A stretch of DNA of 64,000 bases from Sulfitobacter albidus (GTDB lineage: Bacteria; Pseudomonadota; Alphaproteobacteria; Rhodobacterales; Rhodobacteraceae): NCBI RefSeq assembly GCF_018200035.1, contig NZ_CP073581.1, positions 244,501 through 308,500 on the forward strand, given 5' to 3'. Position 1 is the stretch's first letter; each line of letters opens with the position of its first letter. Shown piece after piece: positions 37,048 through 46,998 of this stretch. A program made the translations under genes and the position numbers. The notes under the pieces are model-generated. The model had not been told where the DNA came from. It made no database searches and was given only the letters and a program-made list of their open reading frames with translations.

Positions 37048-38769
37048 ATGAAACTGAATCTGAAATCAAGCACGGCGGTCGTGTTTGCGCTGGGGATGCT
37101 GGGCACCCCCGCGATTGCCGACATGGAGGCCGCCAAGCAGTTCCTCGACACTGAAATCGGTGATCTGTCGACGCTCGACCGCGCCGCGCAAGAGGCCGAG
37201 ATGCAATTCTTTGTCGACGCGGCAAAGCCGTTTGAGGGCATGGAGATCAAGGTCGTCTCTGAAACAATTGCAACGCACCAGTACGAAAGCGAAGTGCTCG
37301 CCCCCGCCTTTACGGCGATCACCGGAATTCAGGTCACCCACGATCTGATCGGCGAGGGAGACGTGGTCGAAAAACTGCAAACGCAGATGCAGTCGGGCGA
37401 GAACATCTATGACGCCTATATCAACGACTCCGATCTGATCGGCACGCACTGGCGCTATCAGCAGGTGCGCAACCTGACCGACTGGATGGCGGGTGAGGGC
37501 GCTGATGTGACCCTGCCGACGCTGGACGTCGAGGATTTCATCGGCACCAGCTTTACCACCGGCCCCGATGGCAAGCTCTATCAGCTGCCGACACAGCAGT
37601 TCGCGAACCTCTACTGGTTCCGCTACGACTGGTTCAACGACGAAAAGAACAAGGCCGACTTCCAGGAGGCCTACGGCTATGAGTTGGGCGTGCCGGTCAA
37701 CTGGTCCGCCTATGAAGACATCGCCGAGTTCTTTACCGGTCGCGATCTGAGCCACCTCGACGTCGAGGGCGAAGTCTTTGGCAACATGGACTACGGCAAG
37801 AAAGACCCAAGCCTTGGCTGGCGCTACACCGACGCGTGGATGTCCATGGCCGGGATGGGCGACGTGGGTGAGCCGAACGGCCTGCCCGTCGACGAATGGG
37901 GCATCCGCGTGAACGAAAACTCGCAGCCTACGGGTTCCTGCGTGGCACGCGGCGGGGCGACGAACTCGCCTGCGGCGGTCTACGCCGTGACCAAGGCGAT
38001 CGAATGGCTCCAGAAATACTCGCCCCCCGCGGCAGCCGGCATGACATTCTCCGAGGCGGGGCCCATCCCCGCGCAGGGCAACGTCGCGCAGCAGATGTTC
38101 TGGTACACCGCCTTCACCGCCGCTACGGTCGAGCCTGACCTGCCGGTGATGAACGAGGACGGCACGCCCAAGTGGCGGATGGCTCCCTCACCGCACGGTG
38201 TCTACTGGAAAGAGGGCCAGAAGATCGGCTATCAGGATGCCGGTTCGTGGACGCTGATGAAATCGACGCCGGTTGACCGTGCACAGGCCGCCTGGCTCTA
38301 CGCACAATTCGTGGTGTCCAAGACGGTGGATCTCAAGAAATCCGATGTCGGTCTGACCTTCATCCGCGAAAGTACCATCGACAGCGAGCACTTTACCGAG
38401 CGCGCGCCGCGTCTGGGGGGTCTGGTGGAATTCTACCGCTCGCCCGCGCGCGTGGCATGGTCGCCCACCGGTACCAACGTACCTGACTACCCCAAGCTCG
38501 CGCAGCTGTGGTGGCAGAACATCGGCGACGCCATGTCGGGTGCAAAGACACCCCAAGAAGCGCTCGATCAGCTGTGTGCCGATCAGGAGCGTGTGCTGGA
38601 GCGTCTTGAGCGTGCCGGCGTCCAGGGTGATCTGGGCCCCGTCATGAACGAAGAGCAGGACGCCGAATACTGGTTCAGCCAGCCCGGCGCCCCCTACGCC
38701 AAGCTTGAAAACGAGGACGAAGAGCCACAGACCGTCGCCTACGACGAGCTGATCAAGTCCTGGCAGTAA
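37048..38769 (+). CDS. glpV: Glycerol ABC transporter substrate-binding protein GlpV
   Basis: A 573-residue periplasmic binding protein with a signal peptide (VVFALGMLGTPAIA, cleavage before DMEAAK) and the family 1 fold. It is much longer than most sugar-binding proteins, as is usual for GlpV. GGGAGG stands ahead of the ATG. Place in the operon, after DUF2160, matches the glycerol transporter of Rhizobium leguminosarum. Confidence 0.93.
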   Translation: MKLNLKSSTAVVFALGMLGTPAIADMEAAKQFLDTEIGDLSTLDRAAQEAEMQFFVDAAKPFEGMEIKVVSETIATHQYESEVLAPAFTAITGIQVTHDLIGEGDVVEKLQTQMQSGENIYDAYINDSDLIGTHWRYQQVRNLTDWMAGEGADVTLPTLDVEDFIGTSFTTGPDGKLYQLPTQQFANLYWFRYDWFNDEKNKADFQEAYGYELGVPVNWSAYEDIAEFFTGRDLSHLDVEGEVFGNMDYGKKDPSLGWRYTDAWMSMAGMGDVGEPNGLPVDEWGIRVNENSQPTGSCVARGGATNSPAAVYAVTKAIEWLQKYSPPAAAGMTFSEAGPIPAQGNVAQQMFWYTAFTAATVEPDLPVMNEDGTPKWRMAPSPHGVYWKEGQKIGYQDAGSWTLMKSTPVDRAQAAWLYAQFVVSKTVDLKKSDVGLTFIRESTIDSEHFTERAPRLGGLVEFYRSPARVAWSPTGTNVPDYPKLAQLWWQNIGDAMSGAKTPQEALDQLCADQERVLERLERAGVQGDLGPVMNEEQDAEYWFSQPGAPYAKLENEDEEPQTVAYDELIKSWQ

Positions 38770-38787
38770 GCGTGCCGCGATAAACCG

Positions 38788-38811
38788 GGCCGGGGCGGAT
38801 GCGCCCCGGCC
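38788..38811 (+). terminator. Stem-loop between glpV and glpK
   Basis: GGCCGGGGCG and CGCCCCGGCC form a 10-bp stem around GATG. The T-run downstream (TTTT at 38820-38823) is nine bases off, so it may be a partial terminator lowering glpK expression relative to glpV. Confidence 0.65.
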
Positions 38812-38894
38812 CCTTGCACGTTTTAACCCTATCTGGTGGTCTGGTCTGACCCCTCGGGGCACGGAACCCCCGCCACTGCAAAAGGGACCGCTTC

Positions 38895-40382
38895 ATGAAA
38901 TACGTTCTTGCCATCGATCAGGGCACAACCTCGACCCGCGCGATCCTGTTTGACGAAGGGTTGAGCCCCACCGCTACCGCGCAGGAAGAATTCCCCCAGC
39001 ATTTTCCGCATTCCGGCTGGGTCGAGCATGATCCAAGCGATCTGTGGGCGACGACCGCCGGCACCTGCCGGGCCGTGATCGAACGCGCGGGCATCGACGC
39101 TGGCGATATCGCCTCGATCGGTATCACCAACCAGCGCGAAACGACGGTGGTCTGGGACCGCGAGACGGGCAAGCCGATCTATAACGCCATCGTCTGGCAG
39201 GATCGCCGGACATCGGCGTACTGCGAGGAACTGCGCGACGCTGGGCACGCGGATATGGTTGCGGAACGCACGGGCCTTCTGCTGGATCCGTATTTTTCGG
39301 GGACCAAGCTGAAATGGATCCTCGACACGGTCGAGGGCGCGCGGGCAAAGGCGCAGGACGGCAAGCTCCTGTTTGGCACCGTCGACAGCTACATCATCTG
39401 GCGCCTGACAGGCGGCAAGGTGCATGCGACCGACGCCACGAACGCCGCCCGCACGATGCTTTACGACATTCGCGAAGGGGAATGGAGCACCGAGATCTGT
39501 GAGCTGATGGACATCCCCATGCAGATGCTGCCACAGGTCAAGAACAGCGCGGATGATTTCGGCGAATGTCGCGCCGATCTGTTTGGTCGGCCCATTCCGA
39601 TCAACGGCGTTGCGGGCGATCAGCAGGCGGCCACCATCGGTCAGGCATGCTTTGAGCCGGGGATGCTCAAATCAACATACGGCACCGGATGTTTTGCGCT
39701 GCTCAATACCGGTGACACGATCGTGCGCTCCTCAAACCGCCTGCTGACGACGATTGCCTACCAGCTGGACGGCAAGCCGACCTATGCGCTGGAGGGGTCG
39801 ATCTTTATCGCCGGGGCCGTGGTGCAGTGGCTGCGCGACGGGCTCAAGATCATTCGCGAGGCGTCCGAGACGCAGCCATTGGCCGAAGCGTCCGATCCTG
39901 AACAGGGCGTGATCCTTGTGCCGGCCTTTACCGGCCTTGGCGCGCCCTACTGGAACGCGCAGTCGCGCGGTGCGATCTTTGGTCTGACCCGGAATTCCGG
40001 TCCCGAAGAGATGGCGCGCGCCGCATTGGAAAGCGTGGGCTACCAAACCCGCGATCTGCTGGACGCCATGCGTGCCGATTGGCAGGGGCAGGGTGGAGAA
40101 GCCGTGTTGCGCGTGGACGGGGGGATGAGCGCGTCCGATTGGGCGATGCAGTTTCTTGCAGATATCATCGGCGCGCAGGTAGATCGCCCCAAGGTGCTAG
40201 AAACGACGGCGCTGGGGGTTGCGTGGCTGGCCGGGATGCAAACGGGCGTGATGCCCGCGCAGGCGGAATTTGCCAAGACATGGGCGCTCGAGCGATCCTT
40301 TGAGCCGCAGATGAGCGCCGACACCCGTGCCGCTAAATACACCGACTGGCAGCGCGCGGTGCAGGCGACGTTAAGCTATTGA
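38895..40382 (+). CDS. glpK: Glycerol kinase
   Basis: A 495-residue FGGY-family kinase that phosphorylates glycerol with ATP. Signature motifs: [15 protein letters not shown] at the start, [29 protein letters not shown] (first FGGY region), [30 protein letters not shown], and [15 protein letters not shown] near the end. It is full length and intact. It completes the uptake-to-DHAP route in this operon. Confidence 0.97.
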   Translation: MKYVLAIDQGTTSTRAILFDEGLSPTATAQEEFPQHFPHSGWVEHDPSDLWATTAGTCRAVIERAGIDAGDIASIGITNQRETTVVWDRETGKPIYNAIVWQDRRTSAYCEELRDAGHADMVAERTGLLLDPYFSGTKLKWILDTVEGARAKAQDGKLLFGTVDSYIIWRLTGGKVHATDATNAARTMLYDIREGEWSTEICELMDIPMQMLPQVKNSADDFGECRADLFGRPIPINGVAGDQQAATIGQACFEPGMLKSTYGTGCFALLNTGDTIVRSSNRLLTTIAYQLDGKPTYALEGSIFIAGAVVQWLRDGLKIIREASETQPLAEASDPEQGVILVPAFTGLGAPYWNAQSRGAIFGLTRNSGPEEMARAALESVGYQTRDLLDAMRADWQGQGGEAVLRVDGGMSASDWAMQFLADIIGAQVDRPKVLETTALGVAWLAGMQTGVMPAQAEFAKTWALERSFEPQMSADTRAAKYTDWQRAVQATLSY

Positions 40383-41479
40383 GCAGCTTCGGAATCAACA
40401 GCCCGACCCGGATACGCTTTGGCGCGGGCGTGGGGCAGGAGATCGCGACGGGGCTGCCGGGCGGTCCCGGGCGTGTGCTGCTGGTGCGGGGCGCCAGCGC
40501 CGCGGCGGACGCGGCCGCCCGGTGGCTCAAGGATCAGGACCTTTTCGAGGTGCGGGTATCGGGTGAACCCTCCGTCCCCAATCTGGCCGAGGCGTTTGCC
40601 GCGGCGCGGGGAACGCCCATCCGCGCGGTGGTCGCGTGCGGCGGCGGATCAGTCATGGACACGGGCAAAGCGCTGGCATTCGCCCTCTCGCAGGGTGCCC
40701 CGCTTGACGACAATTTTGACCGGATCCCCGCTGGTACGCTCGCTCGACCTCCAGATATTCCCTGCATTGCGGTACCAACGACGGCGGGCACCGGCGCCGA
40801 GGTGACGGCGAATGCCGTTATCGACATCCCCACGCGCGGCGCCAAGGTCAGCCTGCGGGGAACGGCAATCACGCCGACCCATGCGTTTGTAGATCCCGAT
40901 CTGATGGCAGGCGCCCCGAGGCAGGTCGTCCTGCAATCGGGCCTCGACGCAATCTGTCAGGTGATCGAGGCCTATACCTCCCGCCACGCCAGCCCGTTCA
41001 CAGACGCGCTGAGCCACCCGGCGATTGCGCGGGGTCTGCGCGCGTTGCCAGCGGTGCTGGACGGGGGCCCCTTCGACGAGATGGCGTGGGTCAGCCTCGC
41101 CAGTGGTCTCGCGCTTGCCAACGGTGGGCTTGGCGCGGCGCATGGGCTGGCCTCCATCGTCGGGGGGCGTTTTGATGCACCGCACGGCGGGCTGTGCGGG
41201 CGGTTTCTGGGCCCAACCCTGCGCGAGACGCCGGATTTGCCACGTGTGCGCGAGGTACTTGAGATAATGGACGAAGCATTGCCCGGGCGGGGCGATCCGC
41301 TGGACCGCTTTGATGCGTGGATCGACGATCTGGGCCTTGGTCGGCTGGCCGATTGGGGCGTGGCGCCCGATGCCCACGGCGACATGGCGGCGCTGGCGCC
41401 CGATACGTCATCCTCGCGGAAGGGGGCGGCCCCGCTGGACCCTGCCGCCTACATCCGCGTTCTGCGCGCCGCGCAATAG
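40379..41479 (+). CDS. Iron-containing alcohol dehydrogenase (GldA-like)
   Basis: A 366-residue group III alcohol dehydrogenase. It has the NAD-binding [29 protein letters not shown], metal ligands in the [18 protein letters not shown] segment, and [21 protein letters not shown]. The start is TTG at 40379, overlapping the glpK stop (TTGA), so the two are coupled. A role in oxidising glycerol, glycerate-semialdehyde or a similar small alcohol is inferred from place only. Confidence 0.87.
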   Translation: MSSFGINSPTRIRFGAGVGQEIATGLPGGPGRVLLVRGASAAADAAARWLKDQDLFEVRVSGEPSVPNLAEAFAAARGTPIRAVVACGGGSVMDTGKALAFALSQGAPLDDNFDRIPAGTLARPPDIPCIAVPTTAGTGAEVTANAVIDIPTRGAKVSLRGTAITPTHAFVDPDLMAGAPRQVVLQSGLDAICQVIEAYTSRHASPFTDALSHPAIARGLRALPAVLDGGPFDEMAWVSLASGLALANGGLGAAHGLASIVGGRFDAPHGGLCGRFLGPTLRETPDLPRVREVLEIMDEALPGRGDPLDRFDAWIDDLGLGRLADWGVAPDAHGDMAALAPDTSSSRKGAAPLDPAAYIRVLRAAQ

Positions 41480-41482
41480 CCC

Positions 41483-42343
41483 GTGCCGCCGCCCGACAAC
41501 CGCGCGTGGATACTGGTGCTGCCGGCGCTGGCGGTTCTTGTATTTGTGGGGCTGATCCCGCTGATCTCGGTCATCAACTATTCATTCTTCGATATCTTCA
41601 CGCTCAAGGATCGCTTCTGGGTCGGCACCGAATGGTACGCTGACCTGCTGCGCGATCCCGCACTCTGGGCCGCACTGGGGCGCAGTGCACTCTTCACTGC
41701 GCTGGTGGTGTTCATCCAGTTTCCGCTGGGCGTGGGCATCGCCCTGCTGTTGCCGCGCAATGCGCTTTGGGGCAGCGTTTGTGTGATGGTTCTGGCGATG
41801 CCGCTGGTGGTGCCATGGAACATGATCCCGGGGATCTGGCTGGGGTTTGTCGATGTTGAGACCGGCCTTGCCGGGCGGGCGATGGCCGCGCTGGGTATCG
41901 GGTTCGACTATAAATTCAACGCTTGGCACAGCTGGGCACTGATCCTTGCGATGGATACGTGGCATTGGGTCGGGCTGGTGGCGATCCTTTCGTATTCGGG
42001 CCTTTCGGCAATACCGGGTGCGTATTATCAGGCGGCGGCCATTGACGGCGCTGGCCGTGTTCAGATCTTTCGCCATGTCGAGCTGCCGCGCCTGACCGGC
42101 GTGTTGATGATGGCGCTGGTGCTGCGCGTGATGGACAGTCTGATGATCTATACCGAAGCCTTCGGCATTAACGCGGGCGGGCCGGACGGGGCGACGACGT
42201 TCCTCGCGCTGGATCTGGGGGAGGAGATCGCCGCCTTCAACTACGGTCCCGCCGCCGCGCGCTCGGTGCTCTATGTGCTGTTGGTGCTGACGCTGGCCTG
42301 GGCTTTCACGTTGGTATTGCGCGGGCTGCGGGAGCGGTCGTGA
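41483..42343 (+). CDS. Sugar-type ABC permease, GlpP paralogue
   Basis: A 286-residue MalF-type permease starting at GTG 41483. It is plainly related to GlpP in this window: both share DTWHWxxLVAxL (DVWHW in GlpP), YYQAAxID, IYTEAFGI versus IYTEPFVV, and the C-terminal GPAAA-S-xxY pattern. It is followed by a GlpQ paralogue, but no ATPase or binding protein accompanies the pair. It may borrow GlpS/GlpT. Possible substrates are glycerol-like compounds such as glycerate or glucosylglycerate (inference). Confidence 0.9.
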   Translation: MPPPDNRAWILVLPALAVLVFVGLIPLISVINYSFFDIFTLKDRFWVGTEWYADLLRDPALWAALGRSALFTALVVFIQFPLGVGIALLLPRNALWGSVCVMVLAMPLVVPWNMIPGIWLGFVDVETGLAGRAMAALGIGFDYKFNAWHSWALILAMDTWHWVGLVAILSYSGLSAIPGAYYQAAAIDGAGRVQIFRHVELPRLTGVLMMALVLRVMDSLMIYTEAFGINAGGPDGATTFLALDLGEEIAAFNYGPAAARSVLYVLLVLTLAWAFTLVLRGLRERS

Positions 42344-43119
42344 TGCGCGCGCTTACCCTTGTTGCTGTCGCGGCGTTTATCCTCGCGCCTTTTGCGCAGA
42401 TGCTCATGCTGAGCTTTACGGTCACGCTCCCTCATCCCGGCGAAATGGTAGGCAGCCTGTCGCTCAGGAATTACCGCGCGATTGCAGGGGATCCGGCGCT
42501 GACGGCGTCGCTGGCAAACTCACTGATCTACGTGAGCGCCAATGTCGCGCTGACGCTGGCCGTCTCCTTGCCCGCCGCCTACGCGCTGTCGCGCTACCGT
42601 TTTGTGGGTGATCGCCACGTGCTGCTGATGCTGCTGGCGTTTCGGATCATGCCGCCGGTGGTGTTGTCGCTGCCGGTGTTCCTGCTGTTTGCGCAGGTGG
42701 GGCTGTTGAATACGCCTTTCGCCATTGCGCTGGTGCACTGCCTGTTCAACATCCCCATCGCGATCTGGATCCTCGAAAGCTTCATCTCCGCCATCCCCCG
42801 CGATTTTGACGAGAACGCGTTTCTCGACGGCTACAGCCTGCCGCGGTTTTTCCTGCGCCATCTGGTGCCGATGATCGCGCCGGGGATCGGGGTGGCGGCA
42901 TTCTTTTGCTTTGTGTTCTCATGGGTCGAGGTCGTCTTTGCCCGCATCCTTACCTCAACCGGAGGCAAGCCAATCACCATGGCCATCGACGGATTGTTCG
43001 GCTTTCGCACCGATGTGGGGCTGGTGATGGCGATGACGGTGCTGTCGCTGGTGCCTGCCCTGTTGTTGATCGGTTTTGTGCGCCGCCATATCGCAAAGGG
43101 CTTTCGTCTGCGGGTGTAG
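42340..43119 (+). CDS. Sugar-type ABC permease, GlpQ paralogue
   Basis: A 259-residue MalG-type permease. It shares with GlpQ the blocks LPAAYALSRYRFVGDRHVLL, IALVHCLFNIPIAIWILE, LDGYSLPRFFLRHLVPMIAPGIGVAAFFCFVFSW and RRHIAKGFRLRV. The start is GTG 42340 (overlapping the previous stop) or ATG 42343. It pairs with the preceding GlpP paralogue. The N-terminus is shorter than in GlpQ. Confidence 0.9.
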   Translation: MMRALTLVAVAAFILAPFAQMLMLSFTVTLPHPGEMVGSLSLRNYRAIAGDPALTASLANSLIYVSANVALTLAVSLPAAYALSRYRFVGDRHVLLMLLAFRIMPPVVLSLPVFLLFAQVGLLNTPFAIALVHCLFNIPIAIWILESFISAIPRDFDENAFLDGYSLPRFFLRHLVPMIAPGIGVAAFFCFVFSWVEVVFARILTSTGGKPITMAIDGLFGFRTDVGLVMAMTVLSLVPALLLIGFVRRHIAKGFRLRV

Positions 43120-43166
43120 GGCGTTTTGCGCTTGAACATCGACGCGTGGCACTCAACCATAAGAGG

Positions 43167-43943
43167 ATGAAGTTGCCGCCCCTCCTTGTGTTCTCCGATC
43201 TCGACGGCACCCTGCTGGATCATGAAACCTACGATTGGTCGCCCGCGCGCCCCGCGCTGGCGCGTCTGGCTGCCCTTGGCGCGCCGGTCATCTTGACCTC
43301 CAGCAAAACCGCCGCCGAGATTACCGTGCTGCAAGAGGCGATGGATTTGCACGCGCATCCGGCGATTGTCGAAAACGGGGCCGGTGTGATCGGGCTGGGG
43401 GGTGAAACGGCGGGCGATGAGTACAAACGCTTGCGGGCGCTGCTGGACGATCTGCCCACAGATCTGCGCGCGCCCTATACCGGATTTGGGGATATGACAG
43501 ACGCGGAGGTTGCCGCACAGACTGGCCTGCCGCGCGAGGATGCGGGACGTGCGCGGGATCGCCGGTTTTCCGAGCCGGGGCTGTGGCACGGCAGCGATGC
43601 TGGCCGCACGGCGTTCATTTCCGCGCTGGGCGACAAGGGTGTTCACGCGCGCGAGGGCGGGCGGTACCTCACGCTGTCGTTCGGGCGCACCAAGGGGGAT
43701 GCGATGGCGCAGGTGCGCGCGCGCTATCCCGGCGTGAAGACCCTCGCGTTGGGGGATGCGCCCAACGATACCGAAATGCTTGAGGCGGCGGATTACGGTG
43801 TGATCATCGCGAACCCGCACCGCGCGCCCCTGCCGCCCCTCAAGGGTGAGGCGGCGGGCAGGATACTCCGCAGCGCCGCACCCGGCCCAAAGGGATGGAC
43901 CGACAGCGTGTGCGGGTTACTTGATAGACTAGGACACGAATAA
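43167..43943 (+). CDS. gpgP: Mannosyl-/glucosyl-3-phosphoglycerate phosphatase (HAD, MPGP family)
   Basis: A 258-residue HAD phosphatase: VFSDLDGTLLDHETYDW (nucleophile), ILTSSKTAAEI (motif II), AIVENGAGVI, and ALGDAPNDTEMLEAADYGVII (motif IV). This pattern is specific for the MpgP/YedP family that removes phosphate from glycosyl-3-phosphoglycerate. The ATG at 43167 gives the usual N-terminus, although the AGAGG before it is too close to serve as ribosome site. The glucosyl-3-phosphoglycerate synthase gene follows nine bases later. Confidence 0.88.
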   Translation: MKLPPLLVFSDLDGTLLDHETYDWSPARPALARLAALGAPVILTSSKTAAEITVLQEAMDLHAHPAIVENGAGVIGLGGETAGDEYKRLRALLDDLPTDLRAPYTGFGDMTDAEVAAQTGLPREDAGRARDRRFSEPGLWHGSDAGRTAFISALGDKGVHAREGGRYLTLSFGRTKGDAMAQVRARYPGVKTLALGDAPNDTEMLEAADYGVIIANPHRAPLPPLKGEAAGRILRSAAPGPKGWTDSVCGLLDRLGHE

Positions 43944-43952
43944 GGGGCCCCC

Positions 43953-45173
43953 ATGGTCGACTTCCACCAGAACGGCAACATTGCCACACTGCATAACCTG
44001 CGCAATCGCTCGCTGGCCGAGATGACGCACGAGCTTGAGACCTTTGCACAGAATCGTCGCATGTCGCTGATCCTGCCGTGCCTTTACTCAGAGCTCGAGA
44101 CCGAGGCGATGCCAAAGATCCTCAGCGAGCTGTCGCAGGTCAGCTACCTGCACCGGATCATCGTGGGGCTCGACCGGGCGGATGAGGCACAGTTTCGCCA
44201 CGCGCGGAAGTTTTTTGAGGGGTTGAACCAGAACCACATGGTCATCTGGAACGACAGCCCGCGCATGAAGCAACTGGGTGAGCGGCTTGACGGGCTTGGA
44301 TTGTACCCGTCCGAGGCGGGAAAGGGCAAAAATGTCTGGTCCGCGATGGGATATCTGCTGGGGTGCGCCGACAGCGAGGTCATGGCGATCCACGATTGCG
44401 ATATCCTGACCTACGACCGCGAATTGCTGGCGCGGCTGATTTATCCGGTCGCAAATCCGAATTTCCCCTACCAGGTTGCCAAAGGGTATTACGCCCGCAT
44501 CGGCAGCGGAAAGATGAACGGGCGGGTGACGCGGCTGCTGGTCAGCCCGCTGCTGATCGCCCTCAAGCGGGTGATTGGGGATCGCGATTATATCGATTAT
44601 CTGCGCAGCTTTCGCTATCCGCTGTCGGGCGAATTTGCCATGCGCACCAACATCCTGCCCGATCTGCGCATCCCGTCCGACTGGGGCTTGGAAATCGGCG
44701 TGCTGTCAGAGGCGTGGCGCAACCTCGCCCCCAAGGCCGTCTGCCAGGTCGAAATCGCGGATGCCTACGATCACAAGCACCAGGATCTGAGCCCAGAGGA
44801 CGCGAGTGCCGGGCTTAACCGCATGGCGACCGACATCTGCAAGGCGGTGTTCCGCAAGATTGCCGCCGACGGTACGGTCTTCACCGCCAATACCTTTCGC
44901 ACGCTCAAGGCCACGTATTACCGCACCGCGCTCGATCTGCTGGAGGCCTATTATACAGACGCCAAGATGAACGGGCTGACGATCAATCGCCACGCCGAGG
45001 AAGTCTCGATCGAGTTGTTCGCTGAAAGCCTGATGCGCGCGGGGCAGACCTTCCTCGACAATCCGCACGAGACGCCGTTCATCCCGACGTGGAACCGCGT
45101 GCATTCCGCCGATCCGGATTTCCTGCGTGACATGCAGGCCGCAGCACTTGCCGATGAGGCGGAGTTTCAGTGA
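43953..45173 (+). CDS. gpgS: Glucosyl-3-phosphoglycerate synthase (GT81 family)
   Basis: A 406-residue GT-A glycosyltransferase that joins glucose from a nucleotide sugar to 3-phosphoglycerate. Visible: SLILPCLYSELETEA, the retaining-type loop EAGKGKNVWSAMGYLLG, the DXD motif in IHDCDILTYDREL (D148-D150), and YPLSGEFAMRTNILPDLRIPSDWGLE. It acts with GpgP to make glucosylglycerate, a solute used against salt stress or nitrogen limitation. It ends seven bases inside the convergent GH13 gene. Confidence 0.9.
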   Translation: MVDFHQNGNIATLHNLRNRSLAEMTHELETFAQNRRMSLILPCLYSELETEAMPKILSELSQVSYLHRIIVGLDRADEAQFRHARKFFEGLNQNHMVIWNDSPRMKQLGERLDGLGLYPSEAGKGKNVWSAMGYLLGCADSEVMAIHDCDILTYDRELLARLIYPVANPNFPYQVAKGYYARIGSGKMNGRVTRLLVSPLLIALKRVIGDRDYIDYLRSFRYPLSGEFAMRTNILPDLRIPSDWGLEIGVLSEAWRNLAPKAVCQVEIADAYDHKHQDLSPEDASAGLNRMATDICKAVFRKIAADGTVFTANTFRTLKATYYRTALDLLEAYYTDAKMNGLTINRHAEEVSIELFAESLMRAGQTFLDNPHETPFIPTWNRVHSADPDFLRDMQAAALADEAEFQ

Positions 45174-46918
45174 CCCCCGTTGCTGATCCAGCGGCATTGG
45201 TAGGGGGCGAGGGTGATCTCCCCTTCCGCCACGGGCTCGTTTGACAGCAGATCGACCCATGTTTCATCCTCGATCAGGTTGAGCACGTCGGCGGGCAGGG
45301 TCACGCTGTCGCTGCTGACATTGTGCAACGCGAACACGGATTGCTGTCGGTCGATGCTTTGCCGCCAGACACCAAACACGCGGTCATCGCCCAGTTTGGG
45401 CGTGAACTGCGTGGCGTTGGGATGAAACGCCGCCTGTTTGCGCCGCACGCGCAGGCGGTTGCGCAGGGCATTCAGGACTGTGCGCTGGGGCGTGTCGCTT
45501 TCCAGCCGCGCGCGCAGATCGTCGTAGTTCCAGCGGTGCCGGTTGATCGCGCGGTTCATCCCGCGCCGCGCGACGCCCTCGTGATCGTTGGGCGTGGCCA
45601 ATAGCGAATGGATATAGAACGCCGGGATCCCCTCCAGCGACATCGCGATGGTCTGGGAGCACAGGAACCGCGCGATGTGATGATCGTCCGGGCCGTCATG
45701 GGTTTCCTTGAGCGCCTCGAAGTAGGTGCAATTGATCTCGTAGGGCGCCTCGCTCCCGTCCGGTAGCGTGCGCATCGAGACAAGGCCGCCGCTGCGTTTG
45801 ACCGTTTCGATGACGCGGGCCTGATCCTCGGCGGGGATCGTCCCCTCGGCGGGGCGCATCCCGATGCCGTCGTGGCTGGCGGTGAAATTCAGATAGGCAC
45901 AGCCCAGCGGTGCGGGGGGCATCCCGCGCTGCCACTTGTTCAGATGCGCGGCTGACCCCGACAGCAGCGCCTGCAACACCAGCGGCGGCAGCGGGAAATT
46001 ATAGATCACATGCGCCTCGTCGCGCGCGCCGAAATAGCTGAGGTTTTCGGCCTTGGGCACGTTCGTCTCGGTCACGAGGATCATCGGCTCGGTCGCGAAA
46101 TTCGCGAGCGTGCGCATGAGCTTTACGATCTCGTGGGTCTGCGGCAGGTGGATCGACGGCGATCCGACCTCTTTCCACAAAAACGCCACCGCATCGAGAC
46201 GGATGATGCGCACGCCATTGTCCAGATGCAGACGGATGATGCGCAGGAATTCCATCAACACGCGTGGATTGCGGAAATCCAGATCAATTTGGTCGTGGCT
46301 GAAGGTACACCAGACGTGGCGTGGCCCGTCCGAGGTGTCGACCTCTTGCAGCAGCGGCGTAGTGCGCGGGCGCACGACGTCCGACAGATCATCGTCGGGC
46401 GAGGCCTCGAAAAAGAACTGATCAAAGGGGTCTTGCCGCTGGCGGTAGGCGTTGAACCACGCGCCCTGGCTCGACACATGGTTGAGCACCAGATCCGACA
46501 TCAGCTGGAACGCGCCCGCGATGCGGTTGATGTCGGGCCAGTCGCCCAGCTGTGGATCGACCCGCTCAAAATCCGACACGGCAAAGCCGTCGTCTGAGGT
46601 ATAGGGAAAGAAGGGCAGGATATGCACACCGTTGACCACGCCCCGCATGTCGCGACGCAGAAAATCATTGAGCAGATCCAGCGGTTTATGCACCCCGTCG
46701 ATCAGCGAATTACCGTAGGTGATCAGCAGCGCGTCGCGCTGCGACCACATCGAATTACCCGGACGACGTGCGCGGCGGCGGCGGCTGGTGTCGTCTGGCC
46801 AGAAGGCGTCGATGACGTGGCTTGCCAGAATATCGGCGTCCAGATCGGGGTAGATCCGCGTCAGGTGGTCCGCGATCATCCGGCTGAGGGAGGCGGAAAG
46901 GGGAGGTTCGTCGCTCAT
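45167..46918 (-). CDS. GH13_18 sucrose phosphorylase-like enzyme, probable glucosylglycerate phosphorylase
   Basis: A 583-residue alpha-amylase-family enzyme. Catalytic parts are RIIRLDAVAFLWKE (nucleophile Asp), ILVTETNVPKAEN (acid/base Glu) and FTASHDGIGMRPAEG (transition-state Asp). Members of this branch phosphorolyse sucrose, glucosylglycerol or glucosylglycerate. The convergent gpgS/gpgP genes make glucosylglycerate the best guess. The products would be glucose-1-phosphate and glycerate. The ATG at 46918 gives the usual start; an upstream extension is not supported. Confidence 0.86.
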   Translation of the reverse strand: MSDEPPLSASLSRMIADHLTRIYPDLDADILASHVIDAFWPDDTSRRRRARRPGNSMWSQRDALLITYGNSLIDGVHKPLDLLNDFLRRDMRGVVNGVHILPFFPYTSDDGFAVSDFERVDPQLGDWPDINRIAGAFQLMSDLVLNHVSSQGAWFNAYRQRQDPFDQFFFEASPDDDLSDVVRPRTTPLLQEVDTSDGPRHVWCTFSHDQIDLDFRNPRVLMEFLRIIRLHLDNGVRIIRLDAVAFLWKEVGSPSIHLPQTHEIVKLMRTLANFATEPMILVTETNVPKAENLSYFGARDEAHVIYNFPLPPLVLQALLSGSAAHLNKWQRGMPPAPLGCAYLNFTASHDGIGMRPAEGTIPAEDQARVIETVKRSGGLVSMRTLPDGSEAPYEINCTYFEALKETHDGPDDHHIARFLCSQTIAMSLEGIPAFYIHSLLATPNDHEGVARRGMNRAINRHRWNYDDLRARLESDTPQRTVLNALRNRLRVRRKQAAFHPNATQFTPKLGDDRVFGVWRQSIDRQQSVFALHNVSSDSVTLPADVLNLIEDETWVDLLSNEPVAEGEITLAPYQCRWISNGGH

Positions 46919-46998
46919 GGCGCTACAATGACAGCCTGTGCGAGCGACTGAAAGGTGCAGCATCAGATCAGGCGGCAATTGCCCAGCAAAAGAGCACT

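Noticed and set aside
40379..40382. ATG start further inside the GldA-like gene
   Set aside because: The NAD-domain sequence begins right after the TTG ([14 protein letters not shown]), and the next in-frame ATG would remove the nucleotide-binding region.
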